Source: Desulfomicrobium sp.
GTDB taxonomy: Bacteria; Desulfobacterota; Desulfovibrionia; Desulfovibrionales; Desulfomicrobiaceae
NCBI GenBank assembly: GCA_003542385.1
Contig: DPKT01000261.1
Location: 1 to 12,914, forward strand
DNA length: 12,914 nucleotides
Direction: 5' to 3'
A program made the translations under genes and the position numbers. The notes beneath the pieces were generated by a model that was not told the DNA's origin, ran no database searches, and was given only the letters and a program-made list of their open reading frames with translations. Positions 1-6,925 of the stretch are shown here, piece by piece; the stretch's first letter is position 1, and the number at the start of each line of letters is the position of its first letter.

Positions 1-3000
1 ATTCCACATCAAACGACGAAGAACCTCATATTCTGGATTTCGCTGATTTATCCAATCGCCATGTTCATTTGGGGTTAATTCAACCCATGGAACAAAGGAA
101 ATATCTTTGAATTTTTCAAGGATAGATAACTTTTCTTCTCGTGTAAGGTAATCGCCAATATCGTGATAATAAATTCTTTTGCTTTGTTTGTTTGGATTTT
201 TGACCATTAGAGTAATGCATACGCCGGTCATGATGTTAAAAATGCCTTGCCCTTCGCGCTTAGCATCTTCTCCAGATTTTCCGCGAATAAAACCCTTGAG
301 ATTAATTATAAATATATCAGAAAACTCTCTATTAAGAGATTTTCGCAAACCATCTGCTGTATTTTTCTCTATAAACCCGCCATTTGTTACGAAAGAAATA
401 ATTCCAGAATTTCCGATACGATCAGAAGCCCATCTAAAAGCCCTAATATAAGAATCATACAAGCTATTTTTATTTGTTGATGTTGATTCGTCAACGTATG
501 TTTTGCGAATTCGCTCGTCTAAATATGCATATTTTGTGTTTTGATTGTCGTCATTGGCGCTACCTTGTTTTGCAGAATATGGAGGATTTCCGATGATAAT
601 TTGGATATCCTGATTCACCTGATGTCGCACCCGTTCGTTATTTTCCGGCAAAATCGGGTTCATGCTTTGGATTGGATCTTTTTTGCCCAACTGAAACGTG
701 TCAGCCAGAATGATGCCGGGGAAAGGTCTATGCTCAGCAGTTAAAGAGTGATAGGTCGTTTCGATATTGATAGCTGCGATATAATATGCCAGTAAAACAA
801 TTTCGTTAGCGTGGATTTCAGTTGCGAATTTCCGGATGAGATCTTCCGCAGAAATCAGGCCAAGCTGGAGAAGACGAACGATGAAAGTGCCTGTTCCGGT
901 AAATGGGTCAAGGACCTGTACGCCTTCATCACAGAGGTTCTTCCCGAAATTATCTTTGAGGGCAACATTAGCACTGCGTAGGATGAAATCCACAACTTCT
1001 ACGGGCGTGTAAACAATGCCCAAGCGATCAGACATCTTGGGAAAAGCTGACTGGAAGAACGTGTCATACAAGTTCCTGATGATGTCTTGGCGCGACTTGT
1101 CGCTTTTGGCGTATCGGACCCGGTCCCGGATGCTGTCGTAAAACCGCTGCATGCTCTCCGTTTCTGATTCGATCTGATGCCGGTCCAGAACGGCAAGTAC
1201 TCGATCCATAGCCTTCGCTACCGGATTGTGCTTTGAGAATTCGTAGCCGTCAAAAATTGCATCAAAGACAGGGCGTGTAATGAGGTGCTGTGCAAGCATT
1301 TCAACCGCGTCGTCCTGTCTAATCTCCGCATTAATGTTCTCACGCAGGCCAGCCAGAAAGGCCTCAAATTCGTCTCTGGCAGCATCACTCTCTTCCACCA
1401 AGCTGCCGATCCGTAGGATCACCTTCCCAGCAATTTGAGCCACGTCTTTAGCCCAATCCGCCCAATACTCGCGATCACCAAGTTTTTTAGGAATGGCCGT
1501 GTAAACCGCCTTGGAAATATCCGTTACCGGGGCAAAATTAGGGACCTCAATATCCAGATTACCCACAGTTTGGCGGGAGCCGCCTCCAGGCTTCAAAATC
1601 GCTATTTTGATCTTTTTTTGGAACTCAGCTTCGTCCACTAGGGACTCGTCATGGGCACGAAGCGACCGAATGATCTTCCAGATGCCCTTGAAGCGTTTGT
1701 CTGTCTCAATGAATGAATTGTAGTCCTTAATCTCGTCCATGGGGATACCCACGGGAAGGATGATGTAGCCGTAGGTCTTCCCTGGTGCCTTGCGCATGAC
1801 TCTGCCCACAGACTGAACGATGTCTACGATAGAGTCGCGGGTGTCGAGGAAGATAACAGCATCGAGGGCCGGGATGTCTATGCCCTCTGAAAGGCATCGG
1901 GCATTGGACAAGATACGGCAGGACTCCGCGTCCTCTTTTAGCCAGTCCAAGCGGCCCTTGCGAAACAACGCGTTCATGGTCCCATCCACGTGCTCAAGTT
2001 CGCAACTCACCAGATGTTCGTTTTCTAAGGCCCCAGCTTTTTGAGAATATAGGTCTACAATCTTGGTGAAAGCCACGGTCGCAAATTTGGAATCTTTGAT
2101 GGAATTTGAGAACGCAATGGCTCTGCGCATGGGTTGTTCATCTAAAATCTGTTCTTGTGATCCATCCTCGCCCAGGAGAAAAAGAGAGGACTTTGATAAG
2201 CCTTTCCAGCTACCGACAATCTTGATGGCGAAGTCGGTGTCGATGGCCTGCTTCTCGTCCAGCGCTAAGGCTGCGTTGGCTTCATTGGCAAGTGACGCCA
2301 TTTCTGTCTCATCCACGGCCACCAGGACAACCTTATAGTCCGACAAAAGATCCCGCTCGACAGCTTGCCCAAAAGGCAGGTTGTAAAACTCTGGGCCATA
2401 GATGCTCTCGTCGTCCATGGAGAATAGCACGGCGGATTTTTCACCGGCTTTCTTTTTGGTGGCCTCACCATAGATACGTGGGGTCGCGGTCATGTAGAGA
2501 CGCTTTTTGGCGTTCACATAGTTGTCATCATGGACCTTGACGAAATGAGAATCTGAATCGTTCTCACGGGTAAGACCTGTCGTGCGATGTGCCTCGTCGC
2601 AGACCACGAGATCAAAATGTGGGAAGCCCAGTTCTTGAATCTCAGTGACGACATCAATCGATTGGTAGGTTGAAAAAATTACAATCTTGCGCTGATTTTG
2701 AGGTAGTTGCTGGTATTGTGAGAAGATTTGTTTTGCGTCTGTGGTTGACGGATAAGCCAAGTCAAAGGATCGGATGTCCTCATCGTCTCTGCCTACCTTT
2801 GAATCAGAGCAGATGACAAACGAATGGAAGGGACTTTCGGCATCTGCTGTCCACTCACGCAGGGTTTGTGCGACTAGGGAAATAGAAGGCGCTAAAAATA
2901 AGATGGCGCCTGGTTCAGGGAACATCTGCTCCATTACCCGAAGCGACGTGAACGTCTTGCCTGTACCGCAGGCCATGACCAGTTTGCCACGATCAATGTC

Positions 3001-3564
3001 TTTAAATTTACTTAAAATTACTGCAACAGCATCTTTTTGGTGCTCTCTAAGCGCCTTCCTAGAGCGCAAAACCATTTTTTCTGGAGAGTGTAGGCTGTAC
3101 GCATCCCAATCTACAGGACTCTCTTCAAGGTCTTTAAGGCGAAGTCTAAATGTTGGAATCGTTTGGTCGGCCAAAGCCGCCTCAGCAAGACTGGACCAAC
3201 GATCTGTACTTGAAACGATTAGGCGTTGAGAGAACTGTCGTTGACCCTCTGGAGTGGAAAACTTTCTTCCTGAAGCTGTAAAAAAAGAATCTATTTCATT
3301 TTTCTCAATGCGTTCATTAGGACTGTAAAACTTGCATTGGATAGCCCAATACTCCCCTGTGTCCCGATCCTGCGCCACCAAGTCAATGCCATCATCCTGT
3401 CCCCAGGCATAGGGCCAATTGTTCCAAAGCCAGACATTCTCCAACTGTGAGTACTGCGGGTCGGTTTTGAGATACTTCGCTATGAATTTTTCAAACAGCG
3501 CACCTTTCTCGCGCTCAGAGGTCGAAAAAATTCGAAATTCATTAAGTACACTCTCTAGCGACAT
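1..3564 (-). CDS. Type ISP-like single-chain restriction-modification enzyme (nuclease-helicase-N6-adenine methyltransferase), partial
   Basis: The frame is open for 1188 codons from an ATG at 3564 to the left edge, so the C-terminus lies outside. Residues about 15-130 look like an Mrr-type PD-(D/E)xK nuclease, with D61 in DDGIDLV and Q76/K78 in AIQCKFY. Residues about 165-640 form an SF2 helicase: Walker A ACGTGKT (K203), DEAH at 323-326, MTATP at 358-362, and QSVGRVMR from residue 584. After a linker (about 650-860) comes an N6-adenine methyltransferase: motif I VLDPFTGTGTF (D886) and catalytic NPPY at 993-996. This order matches Type ISP enzymes (LlaGI, LlaBIII), which translocate on DNA and cut between convergent sites while methylating adenine on one strand. 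Such proteins have roughly 1600 residues, so about 400, including the target-recognition domain, should be missing here. An AAGGA motif 8 bases before the ATG supports the start. Base composition is AT-richer than the genes to the right, suggesting transfer. All visible catalytic motifs are intact. Confidence 0.93.
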   Translation of the reverse strand, partial: MSLESVLNEFRIFSTSEREKGALFEKFIAKYLKTDPQYSQLENVWLWNNWPYAWGQDDGIDLVAQDRDTGEYWAIQCKFYSPNERIEKNEIDSFFTASGRKFSTPEGQRQFSQRLIVSSTDRWSSLAEAALADQTIPTFRLRLKDLEESPVDWDAYSLHSPEKMVLRSRKALREHQKDAVAVILSKFKDIDRGKLVMACGTGKTFTSLRVMEQMFPEPGAILFLAPSISLVAQTLREWTADAESPFHSFVICSDSKVGRDDEDIRSFDLAYPSTTDAKQIFSQYQQLPQNQRKIVIFSTYQSIDVVTEIQELGFPHFDLVVCDEAHRTTGLTRENDSDSHFVKVHDDNYVNAKKRLYMTATPRIYGEATKKKAGEKSAVLFSMDDESIYGPEFYNLPFGQAVERDLLSDYKVVLVAVDETEMASLANEANAALALDEKQAIDTDFAIKIVGSWKGLSKSSLFLLGEDGSQEQILDEQPMRRAIAFSNSIKDSKFATVAFTKIVDLYSQKAGALENEHLVSCELEHVDGTMNALFRKGRLDWLKEDAESCRILSNARCLSEGIDIPALDAVIFLDTRDSIVDIVQSVGRVMRKAPGKTYGYIILPVGIPMDEIKDYNSFIETDKRFKGIWKIIRSLRAHDESLVDEAEFQKKIKIAILKPGGGSRQTVGNLDIEVPNFAPVTDISKAVYTAIPKKLGDREYWADWAKDVAQIAGKVILRIGSLVEESDAARDEFEAFLAGLRENINAEIRQDDAVEMLAQHLITRPVFDAIFDGYEFSKHNPVAKAMDRVLAVLDRHQIESETESMQRFYDSIRDRVRYAKSDKSRQDIIRNLYDTFFQSAFPKMSDRLGIVYTPVEVVDFILRSANVALKDNFGKNLCDEGVQVLDPFTGTGTFIVRLLQLGLISAEDLIRKFATEIHANEIVLLAYYIAAINIETTYHSLTAEHRPFPGIILADTFQLGKKDPIQSMNPILPENNERVRHQVNQDIQIIIGNPPYSAKQGSANDDNQNTKYAYLDERIRKTYVDESTSTNKNSLYDSYIRAFRWASDRIGNSGIISFVTNGGFIEKNTADGLRKSLNREFSDIFIINLKGFIRGKSGEDAKREGQGIFNIMTGVCITLMVKNPNKQSKRIYYHDIGDYLTREEKLSILEKFKDISFVPWVELTPNEHGDWINQRNPEYEVLRRLMWN

Positions 3565-3970
3565 GACTGCATTCCTTATTTGGCTTTATACGCGTTCTGA
3601 CAGTAGACGCATTTAACAACTATTCAGCAACTAACACGCTGTATTTTGGGACCTTGAACAACGAGGCATATTCAGGCAGTGGGTGCACGATTTTTGATCA
3701 CAAGGCAACCGCGAAATTCATCTCGGAAGAGTGTTGGCACGGTGTTTTTGTCCTCGTTTGAGTCTTTTCCGTCGATGCTTCTAATTTGTGGAAGTTTACC
3801 GAATCGTTCAGAGGGGGGATGTCAGGGGTGGGGGCTAAGGCAAAAAACGTAAACTTTGTCCTTTCTGATGGGCCTATTCTGATTAAATCTTTACGTTTTT
3901 ATGAGTATTAGTATGAATTCACGTTTATAACTTATTGAAAAAAAAGAACATACATACATACTTGACGATA
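3565..3970. other. AT-rich intergenic region between the restriction-modification gene and the truncated SPFH gene
   Basis: No convincing gene lies in these 406 bases. They hold a perfect 11-bp inverted repeat (3843-3853 with 3890-3900), a short ACAT tandem run (3948-3961), and a minus-strand TATAAA (3585-3590), 21 bases upstream of the ATG of the restriction-modification gene. That TATAAA could be its -10 box, but I see no good -35 box. A stretch at 3672-3818 stays open on the minus strand with protein-like composition but no start codon, so it may be a gene remnant. The composition is like that of the restriction-modification gene, not like the GC-rich DNA to the right. Confidence 0.6.
3843..3900. 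repeat. Perfect 11-bp inverted repeat, arms 36 bp apart
   Basis: The left arm AAAAACGTAAA (3843-3853) is the exact reverse complement of the right arm TTTACGTTTTT (3890-3900). The arms are AT-rich around a central ACGT. A partial copy, ACGTTTATAA (3921-3930), follows shortly. It lies near the point where foreign-looking DNA meets the chromosome. It could be a regulator-binding pair, a weak hairpin on either strand or a trace of a recombination site. The sequence alone does not decide. Confidence 0.5.
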
Positions 3971-4480
3971 TTAAGTTGTATATAAGTCCTGGATCTCCAC
4001 TGTCTTGAGCATGATGCCCCAGTCGGAGATGTCGTCGGAGATGGCCTCCTTGAGTTTGGACTTGATCATGTCGCGCGAGGCCAGGGCGTCGTCCAGATCC
4101 ATCTCGCCCACGATGGACCTGAGCGACGTCTGGACCAGGGTCTGGATGGCGATGCGGTAGTCCTCGACGCCGTAGACCGCCTTCTCGGGCGAGACGATAT
4201 TGATGTAGGCCACGGCGTTGGTGATGATGACGGCGTTGTCGCGGGTGATGACGTCCTGGGACGGGATGTCGAGGACGATGTCCTTGGTGGTCACCTTGAA
4301 GGCCACGGTGTCCATGTAGGGGATGATGATGTTCAGGCCTGGGCCCAGGGTGGAGTGGTACTTGCCCAGGCGCTGGACCACGAACTTGTAGCCCTGGGGC
4401 ACGAGGCGCACGCCCATGGCGATGGTCACGATGACGAGCACGAGCAGAAAAAGGACAACGGTGAGGCCTGGGGTCAGCAT
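3971..4480 (-). pseudogene. Stomatin/SPFH-domain membrane protein, 3' end lost (169 residues remain)
   Basis: The protein starts MLTPGLTVVLFLLVLVIVTI, a single N-terminal membrane helix (about residues 5-23), followed by VRLVPQGYKFVVQRLGKYH and a canonical SPFH domain with LGPGLNIIIPYMD, ITRDNAVIITNAVAY and SLRSIVGEMDLDDALASRD. It ends abruptly after the conserved VEIQD with the unrelated residues LYTT and a stop. Family members usually run on for 80-150 residues, with an Ala/Glu-rich coiled coil that drives oligomerisation. That part is absent, so I call the gene truncated. Such proteins form oligomeric scaffolds at the membrane and work with NfeD partners. The ATG at 4480 is chosen because AAGGAG lies just upstream and the membrane helix begins there; the frame extends upstream to 4597 only inside nfeD. 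It lies 17 bases after nfeD in the same operon. A short but functional form cannot be excluded. Confidence 0.85.
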
Positions 4481-4497
4481 GGGGGTGTCTCCTTGGC

Positions 4498-4950
4498 TTA
4501 CTTGTTTTTCGGTGCGACGATGAGGGTGTTCCCCGAGACGTCGCGGATCTGGACTCGGTCGCCGACGCGCACGGGCTCGTCGCAGATGAAGGACCATTCG
4601 TCAGAACCGAGGAGGGGCTTGGAAAAGCGGACGAGGCCCCGCCGTTCGCCGTCAGGCTCCCGGATGACCTGGCCGGTCTCGCCCAGCAGGGCCTCCCGGG
4701 ACATGCCGGCGCGGGTCTTGTCCTGCATGCGCGGCTTCATGAAGAGGAACCAGAAGGCCGTCAGCAGGGCCGAGAACAGCGCCCAGAGCAGAAGTTGAGC
4801 CGTCAGCCCCATGGCCGGGACGACCCACAGGATTCCCCCGACCGCCAAGGCGCCCAGGCCGAACCAGAAGATGGTGAAGCTGGGGATGAAGAGCTCGGCA
4901 ATGATGAGAATCATGCCGAAGACGAGCCAATGCCAGTACTGAAGGTCCAT
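4498..4950 (-). CDS. NfeD-family membrane protein
   Basis: This 150-residue protein has three hydrophobic segments (about residues 6-24, 26-46 and 50-72) and then a soluble C-terminal domain of about 75 residues, with LLGETGQVI, GLVRFSKPLLG, EPVRVGDRVQIRDVSGNTLIV. That is the NfeD OB-fold pattern (short form, lacking the N-terminal ClpP-like protease domain). NfeD proteins are encoded beside stomatin-like SPFH proteins and are thought to act together in membrane organisation or quality control. The start has AGGAG 6 bases upstream. The stop lies 17 bases before the truncated SPFH gene, whose ribosome site follows immediately, so the two were an operon. With its partner cut short, this gene may be functionally orphaned. 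Known members of the pair in E. coli are YbbK (QmcA) and YbbJ. Confidence 0.88.
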   Translation of the reverse strand: MDLQYWHWLVFGMILIIAELFIPSFTIFWFGLGALAVGGILWVVPAMGLTAQLLLWALFSALLTAFWFLFMKPRMQDKTRAGMSREALLGETGQVIREPDGERRGLVRFSKPLLGSDEWSFICDEPVRVGDRVQIRDVSGNTLIVAPKNK

Positions 4951-5333
4951 GGTTTCTCCTACGGGGAGTGATTGTTGCCGTCTGCTGTGTCTAGCTATCA
5001 GGGTCGGGCACGTAAATCCAGGAGCGCTTCGCCGCCGTTCTCCCGGCCGGGGCGCCCGACTTTCCCTTCCTTCCGGTCGAGGGCCGGCCCGTACGGCTCG
5101 TTTCCGCTCGTACGCGTCTTGGTAGTCACTCTCTTTCGGTTCGCAATCCCGGCGGACGGGTGTCGTGGCCGTGTTCGCCTTGCGTGCGCATCCCGCACGG
5201 ACACAACTCTCCAGTTGCTAGGAATTATATAAAGTATGTAGTGTCTGCAATTTCAATATACAAGTGTTCTCGGATTCACTTTCCGCGCTCAACTTCATAT
5301 TCTTAATAAGAAAATGATACGAAGGAGGGGACC
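4951..5333. other. Divergent intergenic region between nfeD (-) and the C1 peptidase gene (+)
   Basis: The left two thirds are GC-rich with no gene I can support; the overlapping frames here are short and lack recognisable content. A small hairpin, CGTGCG-catcc-CGCACG, lies around 5184-5200. From about 5215 the DNA becomes markedly AT-rich up to 5320, which is where a promoter for the peptidase gene would be expected. TTGCTA (5215-5220) and TATGTA (5235-5240) are present but spaced only 14 bases apart, so I do not call them a promoter. A small inverted repeat TTCTT-AAT-AAGAA (5300-5312) precedes the ribosome binding site. Confidence 0.5.
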
Positions 5334-5336
5334 GTG
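5322..5336 (+). promoter_or_regulatory. Strong Shine-Dalgarno that fixes a GTG start
   Basis: AAGGAGG (5322-5328), a near-perfect anti-16S match, lies 5 bases before GTG at 5334. The next in-frame ATG is residue 34, inside the conserved frame and without a ribosome site, so GTG is the likely start of the peptidase gene. Confidence 0.8.
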
Positions 5337-6119
5337 GCTGAATTCAGAACGCGCATTCTCAACTGCATTCCATCCCGGAACACGGCATCGGATTGGACTT
5401 TCGAGGACGCCGCGGGAGCGGACCTGACTGACATGGAGCAGCCCCTGCCCGAATCCAGGGACCTGCGTGAACCGCTGTGGTGGGGGGTGGACGATCAGGG
5501 CGAGACGGGGTCCTGCGTCGGGTGGGCGGCGGCCAATTCCGTGCTCAGATGGCATTTCGTCAAGGCGGGCCTGCTGCCCGATTTCGAGAGGCTTTCAGCC
5601 CGGTATCTCTGGATGGCTGCCAAAGAGGTCGACGAGTACACGTCCTTCCCGACCACGTTCATCGAGATCGCCGGGACCAGCATCAAGACGGCCCTGGACA
5701 TCGTCCGCAAGTTCGGCGCGGTGCCCGAGTCCGTTCTGCCGTTCGGCGAGGCGTCCCTCTTTCAGGGCCGTCCCAACTCCTTCTACGCCCTGGCCGCACG
5801 TTTCAAGATATCCAGCTATTTTTCCCTGGGTACGGACCCGCGCATGTGGAGGGAGTGGATCGCCTTCAACGGGCCCATCCTGACCCGTCTGAACGTTGAC
5901 GAAACGTGGTACCGGGCCACGGAGAACAAGGGGAGGCTCGAAGCCTACCGGGCCGACACGGCGCGCGGCGGGCATGCTGTGGCCCTCGTCGGCTACGACC
6001 GCGAGGGTTTCGTCGTCCGCAACACCTGGGGCGAGAGATGGGGCGACCACGGCTTCGGCTACGCTTCCGACGCCTATGCACGGGAGGCGTTCACGGAACT
6101 CTACGGCGTGGTCATGTGA
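5334..6119 (+). CDS. Papain-like (C1 family) cysteine peptidase
   Basis: The 261-residue product carries the complete papain-fold catalytic set: oxyanion Gln55 and nucleophile Cys61 in DQGETGSCVGWAAAN, His214 in GGHAVALVGYD, and Asn230 in VVRNTWGERWGDHGFGYAS. These match the C1A signature order and spacing, so it should be an active cysteine endopeptidase. It has no signal peptide, membrane segment or recognisable inhibitory prodomain (only about 50 residues precede Cys61), so it is probably cytoplasmic or recruited by a partner. Bacterial C1 peptidases occur as effectors, in conflict systems and as housekeeping enzymes; the substrate here is unknown. The start is GTG with a strong ribosome site. 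The next gene begins 76 bases after the stop on the same strand and is likely co-transcribed. GC content is like the right-hand chromosome, unlike the restriction-modification gene. Confidence 0.88.
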   Translation: MAEFRTRILNCIPSRNTASDWTFEDAAGADLTDMEQPLPESRDLREPLWWGVDDQGETGSCVGWAAANSVLRWHFVKAGLLPDFERLSARYLWMAAKEVDEYTSFPTTFIEIAGTSIKTALDIVRKFGAVPESVLPFGEASLFQGRPNSFYALAARFKISSYFSLGTDPRMWREWIAFNGPILTRLNVDETWYRATENKGRLEAYRADTARGGHAVALVGYDREGFVVRNTWGERWGDHGFGYASDAYAREAFTELYGVVM

Positions 6120-6130
6120 GGCGTCTTGAC

Positions 6131-6152
6131 GTCCGGCATGTTCGTGCCGGAC
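6131..6152 (+). repeat. Intercistronic perfect hairpin (8-bp stem, 6-base loop)
   Basis: GTCCGGCA and TGCCGGAC are exact complements around the loop TGTTCG, 11 bases after the peptidase stop. No T-run follows, so it is not an intrinsic terminator. A stabiliser of the peptidase mRNA 3' end, or a brake on expression of the following gene, is plausible. Confidence 0.6.
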
Positions 6153-6195
6153 AGGACCGGGTTAAGCCGGATACGTGAAGCGAACGGAGGTGTAC

Positions 6196-6705
6196 ATGTT
6201 GTCCGCACCCGACGCGGCCTATGCGCGACTGCTTGACGTCAGCGGCGCACTGGCGCTGCTCGTCGCCCTGGCCTTGCTCCTGGAGCGCGCCCTGGCGCTC
6301 GTGTTCGAATACCACTGGTTTCGCAAGGCTTCCGAGCGGATAGAGGGCCTCAAGAGTCCCGTCGCCTTTCTGGTCGCTTGGTACACGTGCCGGCACGTCG
6401 ACTTCGATGTGCTGTCCCGTCTGTTTCCCGCGTCCGACGGGTCGATCCAGCCGACCCAGGTTGGCATTCTGATCACCGCCGCGGTGGTCGCCGGCGGAAG
6501 CGCGGCGGCCATCACGCTGTTTCAGGGTGTCCTGCACTTCGGCCGCGACGCCCGCGTAGGCCTGATCGAGGCCAACAGGGCCAGAACCGAGGCGGACCTG
6601 GCCGAGGCAAGATCACGCAGGGAAAGGGCGGATACCGATTCGGCCCGCGCCCTGGCCGAGAGGACGCGGGTTGAGGCGGGTGCGGTCAGCGCGATGCGAA
6701 CGTAG
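6196..6705 (+). CDS. Unrecognised small membrane protein with C-terminal charged (coiled-coil-like) tail
   Basis: I do not recognise this 169-residue protein. It has a hydrophobic N-terminal segment (about residues 12-37, interrupted by E30/R31), a weaker hydrophobic patch (about 54-66), and a clear membrane helix with a small-residue core (about 88-112, QVGILITAAVVAGGSAAAIT). Residues 124-162 are rich in Ala, Glu and Arg with heptad-like spacing (EADLAEARSRRERAD), which suggests a coiled coil. I chose ATG at 6196 because CGGAGG lies 5 bases upstream. A GTG at 6175 would add seven residues but has no such site. It follows the papain-like peptidase on the same strand and may anchor it, act as its substrate, or inhibit it; this is inference from neighbourhood only. 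The coding call rests on membrane-protein-like composition, codon-position GC bias and the ribosome site. Confidence 0.72.
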   Translation: MLSAPDAAYARLLDVSGALALLVALALLLERALALVFEYHWFRKASERIEGLKSPVAFLVAWYTCRHVDFDVLSRLFPASDGSIQPTQVGILITAAVVAGGSAAAITLFQGVLHFGRDARVGLIEANRARTEADLAEARSRRERADTDSARALAERTRVEAGAVSAMRT

Positions 6706-6780
6706 CGTCGCAAAAACCGTGCTTTCATTCCATGCCGTCTTGCCGCCTTGAGAAGCCGTCGGATATCCAGCCCCATCAAC

Positions 6781-6817
6781 GGTCGTGAGTTCATATTGAC
6801 AATCGACCTTTTTTTTT
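6781..6817 (+). terminator. Possible weak intrinsic terminator after the membrane-protein gene
   Basis: GGTCG (6781-6785) can pair with CGACC (6804-6808), which is directly followed by nine T residues (6809-6817). The stem is only 5 bp with an 18-base loop, so the call is weak. The same stretch contains TTGACA (6796-6801), a perfect sigma-70 -35 box that might serve iclR, but I see no matching -10 box at 16-18 bases. Confidence 0.3.
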
Positions 6818-6925
6818 ACTACCCGTTTCGCGATACAAATTATGAGTTCGCTCAGCGGAACGAGTCGTCCGTTATCCAGCTGGGTCCATTCTTTCAGCGA
6901 ATTTGCGGCGTCAAACGGGAAATCC

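Noticed and set aside
3948..3961. ACAT tandem repeat as a phase-variation tract
   Set aside because: Only three full units, outside any coding frame and not placed within a recognisable promoter.
4481..4597. Upstream extension of the stomatin frame to 4597
   Set aside because: The extra 39 residues are Arg/Pro-rich, lie inside nfeD, and precede the natural membrane-helix start with its own AAGGAG site.
5215..5240. TTGCTA / TATGTA promoter for the peptidase gene
   Set aside because: The spacing is only 14 bases and both boxes are poor matches, so I note the AT-rich region without calling a promoter.
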